Assembly (NCBI GenBank): GCA_963700045.1
Contig: CAVOWK010000002.1
Location: forward strand, 1 to 64,000
Source of the DNA: RPQJ01 sp963700045
GTDB taxonomy: Bacteria; Pseudomonadota; Gammaproteobacteria; Steroidobacterales; Steroidobacteraceae
Reading direction: 5' to 3'
Length of the DNA stretch: 64,000 bases
The notes under the pieces were generated by a model. The model saw only the letters and a list, made by a program, of their open reading frames with translations. It was not told the origin of the DNA and did not search any database. Below are positions 18,192 to 30,667 of this stretch, in pieces. The stretch's first letter is position 1; each line of letters starts with the position of its first letter. Position numbers and translations under genes: made by a program.

Positions 18192-18900
18192 GCTTCGGCG
18201 CGTCCTTGAGCGCGGCCTCGTAGCGGTTGTCCTCGCGGATCACGCGCGGCACCAGCGTGCGGGGCTCGATGCTGACCGGTTCGTAGACCACGCGGCCCCG
18301 CACGGGGTCGTAGCGGACTTCGACATTGCCCGAAAGCGGGAAATCCTTGCGGAATGGATGGCCGATGAAGCCGTAATCCGTCAGCAGCCGCCGCAGGTCC
18401 GGGTGGCCGCGGAACAGGATGCCGAAGAGGTCGAACGCCTCGCGCTCGAACCAGTCGGCCGCCTTCCAGATTTCGATGACCGAGTCGACCATCGGCGGCT
18501 CGCCGGGTTCGCACCACGTGCGCAGGCGCAGGCGGCGATTGTGCTTGACCGAAAGCAGGTGGTGCACGACGGCGAAACGCTTCTGCGCATCACTCCCGGC
18601 TTGCTGCGCGAGGTCACCCGCAGGCCGGCTGAGGGTCTGACGGCCGCGGCTGAAGCCGCGGAACGTCGCGGTGTCGGTGTTCCATTCGTCCTGGCCGTAC
18701 GACACATAGTCGACGCCGCAGAGGTCGATCAGTTGCTCGAAGCTCCAGCCGGCCTCGTCGCGCAGGGCCTGGCAGACGTCGAGCAGCGCGGCCGGCGCGA
18801 CTTCGAACGTCAGCTCGCCGCAGCGCGATTCGACGCGCGCAAGCTGCCCGGCGAAGCGGCCCGAGATCGTCTCGGCGAGTTGTTCCAACGCCTGGTTCAT
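18172..18900 (-). CDS. nuoC: NADH-quinone oxidoreductase subunit C (30 kDa)
   Basis: Peripheral-arm scaffold subunit, 242 residues. The family signature is WFEREAFDLFGILFRGHPDLRR, followed by DYGFIGHPFRKDFP. The sequence around residues 90-115 (FSRGRQTLSRPAGDLAQQAG) is a low-complexity insertion between the two halves of the N-terminal alpha/beta fold. I start at the ATG at 18900; a TTG five codons upstream (18915) is possible and would shorten the gap after nuoB from 18 to 3 bp. Confidence 0.94.
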   Translation of the reverse strand: MNQALEQLAETISGRFAGQLARVESRCGELTFEVAPAALLDVCQALRDEAGWSFEQLIDLCGVDYVSYGQDEWNTDTATFRGFSRGRQTLSRPAGDLAQQAGSDAQKRFAVVHHLLSVKHNRRLRLRTWCEPGEPPMVDSVIEIWKAADWFEREAFDLFGILFRGHPDLRRLLTDYGFIGHPFRKDFPLSGNVEVRYDPVRGRVVYEPVSIEPRTLVPRVIREDNRYEAALKDAPKHGPEHG

Positions 18901-18918
18901 GGATCTGCTCGACAATTC

Positions 18919-19410
18919 TCAGCGCGCAATCGTCTGCGTGCGGTGGATCTTCTTCTGCAACTGGATGAGGCCGTAGATCAGCGCCTCGGCGGACGGGGGG
19001 CAACCCGGCACGTACACGTCGACGGGCACGATGCGGTCGCAACCGCGGACCACGGCATACGAGTAGTGGTAGTAGCCGCCGCCGTTCGCGCACGAACCCA
19101 TCGAGATGACCCAGCGCGGCTCGGGCATCTGGTCGTAGACCTTGCGCAGCGCCGGCGCCATCTTGTTGACCAGCGTGCCGGCCACGATCATCACATCGGA
19201 CTGCCGCGGGCTTGGACGGAAGACGATGCCGAACCGGTCGAGGTCGTAGCGCGCGGCGCCTGCGTGCATCATTTCGACGGCGCAACACGCGAGACCGAAC
19301 GTCATCGGCCACATCGAACCGGTGCGGGCCCAGTTCATGAGCGCGTCCACCGAGGTGGTGAACACGCCGCGGTCCGGCGCGTCGCTGCTGCTCGGTGCCT
19401 CTAGTCCCAT
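18919..19410 (-). CDS. nuoB: NADH-quinone oxidoreductase subunit B (20 kDa)
   Basis: Carries cluster N2, which reduces quinone; 163 residues. The vicinal pair Cys42-Cys43 (FGLACCAVEMM), Cys107 in GSCANGGG and Cys137 in VPGCPPS are the four ligands. The ATG at 19410 overlaps the nuoA stop region by 10 bp. The frame remains open far upstream through nuoA, but only this start gives the family length and N-terminus. Confidence 0.97.
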   Translation of the reverse strand: MGLEAPSSSDAPDRGVFTTSVDALMNWARTGSMWPMTFGLACCAVEMMHAGAARYDLDRFGIVFRPSPRQSDVMIVAGTLVNKMAPALRKVYDQMPEPRWVISMGSCANGGGYYHYSYAVVRGCDRIVPVDVYVPGCPPSAEALIYGLIQLQKKIHRTQTIAR

Positions 19411-19772
19411 TCGAGCGCCCCTTTCTTCCACTCGTAGACGAAGCCGACCACGAGCACCAGCAGGAACACACCCATCGCGGCGAGCGCGACGATGCCGACC
19501 GAATCGAGCGCGACGGCCCACGGGAACAGGAAGGCGATTTCGAGATCGAACACGATGAAGAGGATGGCGACGAGGTAATAGCGCACGTCGAATTTCATGC
19601 GCGAGTCCTCGAACGCTTCGAAGCCGCACTCGTAGGGCGAGAGCTTTGCAGTGTCGGGCCGGCTTGGCGCGAAGAGGCGGCCGAGCACGAGCAGGAGCAC
19701 GCCGATTGCGCCTGCAACTGCTAGGAAAATCAGGATCGGCAGGTATTGCGCGAGCATCTCGAAGGGCAGCAT
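19401..19772 (-). CDS. nuoA: NADH-quinone oxidoreductase subunit A
   Basis: First gene of the nuo operon, 123 residues, three helices. The loop between helices 1 and 2 has the conserved SPYECGFEAFEDSRMKFDVRYY, whose Cys marks the deactive-state switch in complex I. The ATG at 19772 is used; MLAQYLPIL five codons on would also fit relatives. Only about 60 bp separate it from the tRNA-Leu terminator, so the nuo promoter must lie in 19773-19835. A TAGAAT is visible there but no good -35. Confidence 0.95.
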   Translation of the reverse strand: MLPFEMLAQYLPILIFLAVAGAIGVLLLVLGRLFAPSRPDTAKLSPYECGFEAFEDSRMKFDVRYYLVAILFIVFDLEIAFLFPWAVALDSVGIVALAAMGVFLLVLVVGFVYEWKKGALEWD

Positions 19773-19835
19773 CGAAGCGGGTGCGATTAGCCCGTAATTC
19801 TAACAGCACGGATTGCAGCGCAGTAGGAGCGCAAA

Positions 19836-19861
19836 TGAAAAAGGCGAGCCCTGGCTCGCCT
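19836..19861 (-). terminator. Rho-independent terminator after tRNA-Leu
   Basis: On the minus strand AGGCGAGCC pairs with GGCTCGCCT around a 2-nt turn, followed directly by TTTTCATTT. It lies 9 nt after the CCA end of the tRNA and separates the secG/tRNA-Leu transcript from the nuo operon. Confidence 0.88.
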
Positions 19862-19870
19862 CGTTCGTTC

Positions 19871-19955
19871 TGGTGCGGATGGAGAGACTCGAACTCTCAC
19901 GCCTTTCGGCACTAACCCCTCAAGCTAGCGTGTCTACCAATTCCACCACATCCGC
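19871..19955 (-). tRNA. tRNA-Leu (anticodon GAG)
   Basis: An 85-nt class II tRNA with a long variable arm (TGCCGAAAGGCGT) and encoded CCA. The acceptor GCGGATG pairs with CATCCGC. The anticodon loop TTGAGGG has GAG at positions 34-36. The D-loop TGGTAGACAC is the usual leucine form. It sits between secG and nuoA, as in many Gammaproteobacteria. Confidence 0.95.
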
Positions 19956-19979
19956 ATCTTCGATCAGATCGTCGCCGCC

Positions 19980-20405
19980 TCAGTTGCCGGCCGGGGCTTG
20001 CGCGGGCGGCGCCTGCTGCGCGGGCGCAGATTCGCTGCCCGTGGCCGGCACGGTGGCCGGAGCAGGAGTGTTCGTGGCCGGCGTCGCCGGCGGCAGCGGA
20101 GCAGGCGACGTCACGGGTGCCGGGGCTTGCTGCGTGACCGTGTCGACGACGCTGGTTGCCTCCTTCTGCTGGCTGAACAGGTACGTCAGGCCCAGGCTCG
20201 TCAGGAAGAACAGCGTGGCGAGAACCGCCGTGGTTCGCGACAGGAACGAGGCGGAACCCCGCGCGCCGAACACCGTGCCCGAGGCGCCCGCACCGAAACC
20301 GGCACCGGCATCCGCGCCCTTGCCACGCTGCAGCAGCACGATGCCGATGATGGAGATCGCCAGCAGCACGTGGAAGACGACAGCGAGGGTCTGCAGCCAA
20401 TTCAT
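19980..20405 (-). CDS. secG: Preprotein translocase subunit SecG
   Basis: Small inner-membrane subunit of the SecYEG translocon, 141 residues. It has two helices (about 3-23 and 55-75) joined by the glycine-rich loop ending GTVFGARGSASFLSRTTAVLAT, the SecG hallmark. The remaining 60 residues form a Pro/Ala/Thr-rich low-complexity tail, making it about 30 residues longer than E. coli SecG. It lies between tpiA and tRNA-Leu, a conserved gammaproteobacterial arrangement. Confidence 0.94.
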   Translation of the reverse strand: MNWLQTLAVVFHVLLAISIIGIVLLQRGKGADAGAGFGAGASGTVFGARGSASFLSRTTAVLATLFFLTSLGLTYLFSQQKEATSVVDTVTQQAPAPVTSPAPLPPATPATNTPAPATVPATGSESAPAQQAPPAQAPAGN

Positions 20406-20446
20406 CGCAAAGAAACCTTATGCGTTCTGGCGACGACGCTTCGCCG

Positions 20447-21199
20447 TCAACCTGCGCCAGCGCAGATTCGTGCGAACTCGTCCGCCTTGAGCGACGCCCC
20501 GCCGACGAGTCCGCCGTCGATATCGGGCATCGCAAACAGTTCCTGGGCGTTGGAAGCCTTGACGCTTCCGCCGTACAGGATCCTGACCGATCCGCCTATT
20601 GTAGCATCCCGTTCCGCCACCTTGGCACGAATCATCGCGTGCACTTCCTGGGCCTGCTCCGGCGAAGCCGTGCGGCCCGTGCCGATCGCCCAGACCGGTT
20701 CGTAGGCGATGACCGCCTTGGCCAGCGCCTGCACACCGGTCACGGCCAGGACGGCCTCGAGCTGGCGGGAGACGACACTGGTCGTCTGGTCGCCCTCGCG
20801 CTCCTCCAGGGTTTCACCCACGCAGAGCACCGGCACCAGCGACTGGCCCTGGGCCGCCACGAATTTCCGCGCGACCAGCGCGTCGCGCTCCCCGAACAGC
20901 TGGCGACGCTCCGAGTGTCCGACCAGCACGTAGCGGCAGCCGACATCCTTGAGCATCGCGGCGGACACCTCGCCGGTGAAGGCGCCCTGCGACTCCGCGC
21001 AGACCGACTGGGCGCCGAGCGCCACGCCGGAATCCTTCAGCAGGCGACCGGTTTCCATCAGGTACGGGAACGGCGGGCACAGCAGGATTTCGGCGCGCTT
21101 TCCCGGCTGCAACAGATCGAGCAAACCACTGACGAGACTCGCGTTTTCCGCGCGCGACCCGTGCATTTTCCAGTTGCCCGCGACGAGCGGCTGACGCAT
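20447..21199 (-). CDS. tpiA: Triosephosphate isomerase
   Basis: Cytosolic glycolytic enzyme interconverting dihydroxyacetone phosphate and glyceraldehyde 3-phosphate, 250 residues, one TIM barrel. Catalytic residues visible are Lys11 in AGNWKMHG, the His in VGHSERRQLF and the Glu in AYEPVWAIGTG; the flexible loop WAIGTGRTASPEQAQEVH and the phosphate-binding ILYGGSVKASN are intact. It precedes secG by 41 bp and is probably co-transcribed with it. Confidence 0.97.
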   Translation of the reverse strand: MRQPLVAGNWKMHGSRAENASLVSGLLDLLQPGKRAEILLCPPFPYLMETGRLLKDSGVALGAQSVCAESQGAFTGEVSAAMLKDVGCRYVLVGHSERRQLFGERDALVARKFVAAQGQSLVPVLCVGETLEEREGDQTTSVVSRQLEAVLAVTGVQALAKAVIAYEPVWAIGTGRTASPEQAQEVHAMIRAKVAERDATIGGSVRILYGGSVKASNAQELFAMPDIDGGLVGGASLKADEFARICAGAG

Positions 21200-21311
21200 G
21201 GCTGAACTACCCCCAGAAACGGTGAGCGATGCCGGCCCATCAGGGCCGGCCGCGAAAGGCGCGCGATCTTAGCGGCGGGTCCGGGTTAAAGCAATGCGGA
21301 ACAGCCGCCGT

Positions 21312-22643
21312 TCAGACCGCCGTGCGCACGACTTCCGCAAGTTCGTTCGCGTAGCGGGACGCGACCGCTTCTTCCCGGGCCTCGATCATGACGCGGATCA
21401 CCGGCTCCGTACCGGACGCCCGCAGCACCACCCGGCCTGTCGCACCGAGGCCCTCCTCGGCGCGCCTTACGGCGTCCTGGATGGCCTGCGACCTGGACAG
21501 ATCGATGCGTTCCTTGACGCGGACGTTGATCATCACCTGCGGGAACTTCGGCATGCCCGCAACGAGTTCGGCGAGCGGCCGGCCCGTTCGCTTCATTACG
21601 GCCAGCACCTCCAGGGCGCTGATCAGGCCGTCGCCCGTCGTCGTGCGGTCGAGGCACAGCAAGTGACCGGACGTTTCGCCGCCGAGCACACCGCCGTGCT
21701 CCTTCAGCATGGCCAGCACGTAGCGGTCGCCGACCTGCGCCCGCAGGAATTCCACGCCCTCGGATTTCAGCTTCTGTTCGAGTCCCAGGTTGCTCATCAC
21801 CGTGCCGACCACCGGCCCCTGCAGCGTGCCGGCGCGCTTGCGATCGGAGGCGATGACGTACAGCAGTTGATCGCCGTCCGCGATGCGGCCGAGATGATCG
21901 ACCATCACCAGCCGGTCGCCGTCACCGTCGAGCGCGATGCCGACGTCCGCGTGCACACCCGACACCGTCGCCTGGATCAGCTCGGGCGAAGTGGAACCAC
22001 AGCGCAGGTTGATGTTGCGGCCGTTCGGCGAGCAGCCCAGCGGGATGATCTCGGCGCCGAGGTCGGTGAGGACTCGCGGCGCCACCTTGTAGGCCGCGCC
22101 GTTCGCGCAGTCGATGACGACTTTCAGTCCTGACAGGTCGGTGCCTTGCGGCAGCACCGACATGCAGAACTCCTGGTACACGACGCGCGACTTGTCGACG
22201 CGCGTTGCCTTGCCGAGATGGATCGATTCGCGCGTGAGGGCCGGCTGGTCGAGGTACGCCTCGATCTGTTCCTCGATCTCGTCGGACAGCTTGCTGCCGT
22301 GCGCGTCGAAAAACTTGATGCCGTTGTCTTCGTACGGATTGTGCGAGGCGCTGATCACCACGCCGAACTTGCAGCCGGACTTGCGGGCCAGGTACGCGAT
22401 GCCGGGCGTCGGCAGCGGGCCGATCAGGCTCACGTTGACGCCGGCGGCGACGAAGCCCGCCTCGAGCGCGGCCTCGAACATGTAGCCGGACAGGCGCGTG
22501 TCCTTGCCGACCAGCGCGGTGCCGCCATCGGGCGCGAGCACGCGGGCCGCGGCGCTCGCAAGTCGCAGCGCGAACTCGACCGTCATGGGTTCCTGGCCGA
22601 CCCGGCCGCGCACGCCATCGGTGCCGAAATACTTCCTGGCCAT
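21312..22643 (-). CDS. glmM: Phosphoglucosamine mutase
   Basis: Converts glucosamine 6-phosphate to glucosamine 1-phosphate for peptidoglycan and lipopolysaccharide precursors; 443 residues in four domains. The N-terminus is the diagnostic MARKYFGTDGVRGRVG. The phospho-acceptor Ser100 is in VVISASHNPYEDNG, the metal loop LDGDGDRLVMVD lies near 240, and the phosphate-binding loop RASGTEPVIRVMIEA is near the C-terminus. It follows folP in the usual order folP-glmM. Confidence 0.97.
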   Translation of the reverse strand: MARKYFGTDGVRGRVGQEPMTVEFALRLASAAARVLAPDGGTALVGKDTRLSGYMFEAALEAGFVAAGVNVSLIGPLPTPGIAYLARKSGCKFGVVISASHNPYEDNGIKFFDAHGSKLSDEIEEQIEAYLDQPALTRESIHLGKATRVDKSRVVYQEFCMSVLPQGTDLSGLKVVIDCANGAAYKVAPRVLTDLGAEIIPLGCSPNGRNINLRCGSTSPELIQATVSGVHADVGIALDGDGDRLVMVDHLGRIADGDQLLYVIASDRKRAGTLQGPVVGTVMSNLGLEQKLKSEGVEFLRAQVGDRYVLAMLKEHGGVLGGETSGHLLCLDRTTTGDGLISALEVLAVMKRTGRPLAELVAGMPKFPQVMINVRVKERIDLSRSQAIQDAVRRAEEGLGATGRVVLRASGTEPVIRVMIEAREEAVASRYANELAEVVRTAV

Positions 22644-22709
22644 CTGCTGCTTGCTCCTCGCCGTGACGCGCTCGCCGCCGCTGGCGCCGCCTTGCTGCCT
22701 GTCGTTCCG

Positions 22710-23546
22710 CTATCTCGCTGCGCGCCCGCGCAGCGCGACCGCCACCTTGACCGCATCGACCGTGGCGGCGACGTCGTGCGCGCGGATGATTGCCGCCCCT
22801 GCCTGCACCGCGAACGCGGCCGCGACGGCGCTGCCCACCACCCTTTCCAGGGCCGGCCGACCCGTCATGATACCGATGAGTGCCTTGCGCGAGACACCGA
22901 TCAGCAGCGGATAGCCCAGATCCGTGAACGCACGCTGGTTGCGCAGCAGTTCGACGTTGTGCTGGTACGTCTTGCCGAACCCGATGCCGGGATCGATGCA
23001 GATCGAATCGCCAGCGATTCCTGCTTCCCGACAGGCCCTGGTACGCGCAAGCAGAAACTCGCGGACCTCGGCGACGACGTCGCCGTAGCGCGGATCGGCC
23101 TGCATGGTCGCCGGCTCGCCCTGCATGTGCATCACGCAGACCGCGGCGTTCTGCGCCGCTGCAGCTGCAAGTGCTCCCGGAATGCGCAATGCGCGAATGT
23201 CGTTCACGAGGTGGGCGCCGGCACTCAGGGCGGCCGCTATCACCTCGGGTTTGCTGGTGTCGACGGAAAGCACCACGTCGGCACGGGCTGCGAGGGCTTC
23301 GATCACCGGCACGACGCGATCGATTTCCTGCTGTACACCGACTGCCGCTGCACCCGGTCGCGTCGACTCGCCGCCGACGTCGACGATGGCAGCGCCCTCC
23401 TCGACCATGCGCAATCCAGCCGCGATCGCGGCCTGCCGCTCGAAGTGCAGACCGCCGTCCGAGAACGAGTCTGGCGTGACGTTGAGAATGCCCATGACGG
23501 CGGGGACGTCGAGGGCCAGCGAGCGGTCACGGCAGCGGAGCGGCAT
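22710..23546 (-). CDS. folP: Dihydropteroate synthase
   Basis: Folate-pathway enzyme joining p-aminobenzoate to dihydropterin pyrophosphate; 278 residues, TIM barrel. Motifs: VMGILNVTPDSFSDGG, VDVGGESTRPGA, CIDPGIGFGKT and LIGVSRKALIG. I choose the ATG at 23546 (MPLRCRDRSLALDVP); an upstream start would encode a Pro/Ser-rich stretch that is only the G/C-rich heptamer repeat read as protein. That repeat leaves no purine-rich ribosome site ahead of the ATG (CCCTTTCCC precedes it). Confidence 0.95.
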   Translation of the reverse strand: MPLRCRDRSLALDVPAVMGILNVTPDSFSDGGLHFERQAAIAAGLRMVEEGAAIVDVGGESTRPGAAAVGVQQEIDRVVPVIEALAARADVVLSVDTSKPEVIAAALSAGAHLVNDIRALRIPGALAAAAAQNAAVCVMHMQGEPATMQADPRYGDVVAEVREFLLARTRACREAGIAGDSICIDPGIGFGKTYQHNVELLRNQRAFTDLGYPLLIGVSRKALIGIMTGRPALERVVGSAVAAAFAVQAGAAIIRAHDVAATVDAVKVAVALRGRAAR

Positions 23547-23552
23547 GGGAAA

Positions 23553-23580
23553 GGGGTTAGGGGATAGGGGATAGGAAGGG
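23553..23580 (+). repeat. TTAGGGG/ATAGGGG heptamer run before folP
   Basis: GGGG-TTA-GGGG-ATA-GGGG-ATAGGAA-GGG on the plus strand, directly upstream of the folP start codon (so C-rich in the folP message). Four G tracts make a candidate G-quadruplex. It is the inverted partner of 23686-23710. Confidence 0.85.
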
Positions 23581-23649
23581 TCAGTCGGAAAGATCATCGT
23601 GGCGTTAGGTGCAGCCGATTAATTGCAGGTATCAGGAATTGCATCCTGC

Positions 23650-23677
23650 AAAAGGAAAGGGCGGCAATGCCGCCCTT
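23650..23677 (-). terminator. Rho-independent terminator after ftsH
   Basis: On the minus strand AAGGGCGGC, loop ATT, GCCGCCCTT forms a 9-bp stem followed by TCCTTTT. It lies about 40 nt beyond the ftsH stop codon. Confidence 0.85.
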
Positions 23678-23685
23678 CCGACTAA

Positions 23686-23710
23686 CCCCTAACCCCTATC
23701 CCCTATCCCC
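23686..23710 (-). repeat. GGGGATA/GGGGTTA heptamer run, candidate G-quadruplex
   Basis: On the minus strand GGGG-ATA-GGGG-ATA-GGGG-TTA-GGGG: four G4 tracts with uniform 3-nt loops. It begins 5 nt after the ftsH stop codon and is therefore transcribed as G-rich RNA just before the terminator. Confidence 0.88.
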
Positions 23711-23714
23711 TTGG

Positions 23715-25640
<1,926 letters not shown>

Positions 25641-25705
25641 TTCCTGACCTCGGTTTAGCCGGATCTGCGGCACGCAACGTGCACGCACTGACGGCCGAAT
25701 TCACA

Positions 25706-26332
25706 CTACACCATCCGATACCCGCGTGCCAGAACGTAGACTTCGGCACTGCGCGCCCTCGATGCTTTCGGCTTGCGCAATTTGACGGAATCAAAGCGTT
25801 CGCGCAGCTGGGACACGAGCGGCTGGAAACCCCGCCCCTGGAAGACCTTGGCGAGGAAATCGCCCCCGGGATGCAAAGTCCGACCGGCGAAATCGACCGC
25901 AAGTTCCACCAGCTGCATCGACCGGTCGTGGTCCACGTCCGCAATGCCCATCATGTTGGGGGCTATGTCGGACATGACAAGGTCGACCCTGGTCGGGCCG
26001 ACCATGGCTGACAGCCGCTCCAGCACGGCATCGTCATTGAAGTCGCCCTGCAGGAATTCCACTCCCGGGATGGCAGGCATGTCCAGGATGTCCATGGCGA
26101 TAATCCTGCCGTTGCCGTCCAGCAGCCGCTTCGCGTACTGGCTCCAGCTGCCGGGTGCGGCCCCCAGGTCGACGATGGTCATTCCCGGCCGCAGGATCCG
26201 ATCCGATTTCTGGATCTCCTCGAGCTTGTAGACCGCCCTCGACCGCCAACCTTCTTCCCGGGCCCGTTTCACGTACGGGTCGGACTCGTGCTCGGCGAGC
26301 CATGCGGCGGAGGATTTGGTGCGCTTTGGCAA
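25706..26332 (-). CDS. rlmE: 23S rRNA (uridine-2'-O-)-methyltransferase RlmE/FtsJ
   Basis: SAM-dependent enzyme that methylates U2552 of 23S rRNA, a late step of large-subunit assembly; 208 residues. The SAM motif is IVDLGAAPGSWSQYA; the catalytic Lys/Asp residues fit SRAVYKLEEI, VMSDIAPNMMGI and FLAKVFQG. Divergent from yhbY and upstream of ftsH, the standard rlmE-ftsH pair. Its start lies about 10 bp from the purine repeat array. Confidence 0.96.
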   Translation of the reverse strand: MPKRTKSSAAWLAEHESDPYVKRAREEGWRSRAVYKLEEIQKSDRILRPGMTIVDLGAAPGSWSQYAKRLLDGNGRIIAMDILDMPAIPGVEFLQGDFNDDAVLERLSAMVGPTRVDLVMSDIAPNMMGIADVDHDRSMQLVELAVDFAGRTLHPGGDFLAKVFQGRGFQPLVSQLRERFDSVKLRKPKASRARSAEVYVLARGYRMV

Positions 26333-26341
26333 GGGAGGGGG

Positions 26342-26404
26342 AGGAAGGGGAGGAAGGACAGGAAGGACAGGAAGGGTAGGAAGGACAGGAAGGGCAGGAA
26401 GTGT
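26342..26404 (+). repeat. 9-bp tandem repeat, consensus AGGAAGGRC, 7 units
   Basis: Seven contiguous 9-mers on the plus strand: AGGAAGGGG, AGGAAGGAC twice, AGGAAGGGT, AGGAAGGAC, AGGAAGGGC, AGGAAGTGT. It lies between the divergent rlmE and yhbY genes. An inverted, shorter copy is at 26531-26570. Confidence 0.9.
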
Positions 26405-26530
26405 GTTTAATCTGGCTGCGCTTGCGGCACTGGATATTGCGTCGTTCCCGTGCCAGTCAATGTCAAATTCGTGCGAATTGGTCTTTGCTCAGGGATGATA
26501 GCGGCCTTCGAGGTCCAGCCGCGCTGGCTC

Positions 26531-26570
26531 GACCCCTTCCTGACCCCTTCCTCCCCTTCCTGCCCTTCCC
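26531..26570 (-). repeat. Inverted partner of the AGGAAGGRC array
   Basis: Four imperfect units of the same motif on the opposite strand (CCCTTCCTG/CCCTTCCTC when read on the plus strand), ending directly at the yhbY ATG. With 26342-26404 it forms a long imperfect inverted repeat around a 126-bp spacer. Confidence 0.85.
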
Positions 26571-26867
26571 ATGCTGTCCGACACCCAACGCAAATACCTC
26601 CGCCGTCTTGGCCACGAATTGAACCCGGTGGTCCTGATCGGCAATTCCGGGCTCGGCCCGAACCTGGTGGCGGAGATGGATGGAGCACTGGCTCACCACG
26701 AACTGGTCAAGGTGCGGGCACGGGTGGGTGATCGCAAGGCGCGGGACGGGTTGCTGGCCGAACTTGCCGCCTCGACGCACTCGGAGATCGTCCAGCGCAT
26801 CGGTCACGTCGCCCTGTTCTACCGGGCCAACCGCGAGCAGACGAAGATCCTCCTGCCGGACGCGTAA
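26571..26867 (+). CDS. yhbY: CRM-domain RNA-binding protein YhbY
   Basis: Single CRS1/YhbY (CRM) domain, 98 residues, associated with pre-50S ribosomal particles. Family hallmarks: RKYLRRLGHELNPVVLIGNSGL at the start and a GxxG-type loop (IGNSG) of the KH-like fold. Unlike its neighbours it is on the plus strand. The ATG is preceded by CCCTTCCC from the repeat array, so no Shine-Dalgarno sequence is present; initiation may be leaderless-like or rely on another feature. It converges on greA. Confidence 0.94.
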   Translation: MLSDTQRKYLRRLGHELNPVVLIGNSGLGPNLVAEMDGALAHHELVKVRARVGDRKARDGLLAELAASTHSEIVQRIGHVALFYRANREQTKILLPDA

Positions 26868-26949
26868 AAACCTTCCAGCAGTGTGCAGTCGCAGGCCCCG
26901 GCACGCCATCGAACTTCCAGATCCCGCCGATAGACGGCGTGAATGATCC

Positions 26950-27419
26950 CTACTCGTAGCGAACGATCACGATTTCGTACGAGCGGGTGCCACCCGGCAC
27001 GGCGACGTGGACCTCGTCCCCGGCTGACTTGCCGACCAGCGCCCGCGCTATCGGCGACGTGATCGAGATCAGGTTGAGGCGGATGTCGGCTTCCTGCTCG
27101 CCGACGATCTGGTAAACGACCTCCTCGCCGGCGGCCGTTTCGAGGTGCACCGTGGCGCCGAAAACCACCTTGTCGGTCCTGGGCAGGGTCGAGACATCGA
27201 TGATGTGCGAGTGCGACAGCTCGTGCTCGAGTTCGTTGATGCGCCCTTCGCAGAAGCTCTGCTGCTCGCGGGCCGCGTGATACTCGGCGTTCTCACTCAG
27301 GTCGCCATGGGCGCGCGCCTCGGCGATGGCCTGGATGATGCGCGGCCGCTCGACCTGCTTGAGTCGCTTCAATTCCTCCCGCAGGCGTCCCGCACCCTTA
27401 GAAGTCATTGGCTTACGCG

Positions 27420-27423
<4 letters not shown>
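26950..27423 (-). CDS. greA: Transcription elongation factor GreA
   Basis: Rescues backtracked RNA polymerase by stimulating transcript cleavage; 157 residues. The N-terminal coiled coil (GAGRLREELKRLKQVERPRI) carries the tip acidic residues in ARAHGDLSENAEYHAAREQQ; the C-terminal FKBP-like domain includes SPIARALVGKSAGDEVHV. I choose the ATG at 27423 (MTRKPMTSKG), which has AAGGAAG seven bases upstream and overlaps the carB stop as ATGA. It is the distal gene of carA-carB-greA. Confidence 0.96.
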
Positions 27424-30647
<3,224 letters not shown>

Positions 30648-30667
30648 GCGGGCGGCGACTCCTGCGA

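Noticed and set aside
21230..21250. GCCGGCCC/GGGCCGGC hairpin between tpiA and glmM
   Set aside because: A stem is present but no T run follows on either strand, and read-through from glmM to tpiA is likely, so it is not listed as a terminator.
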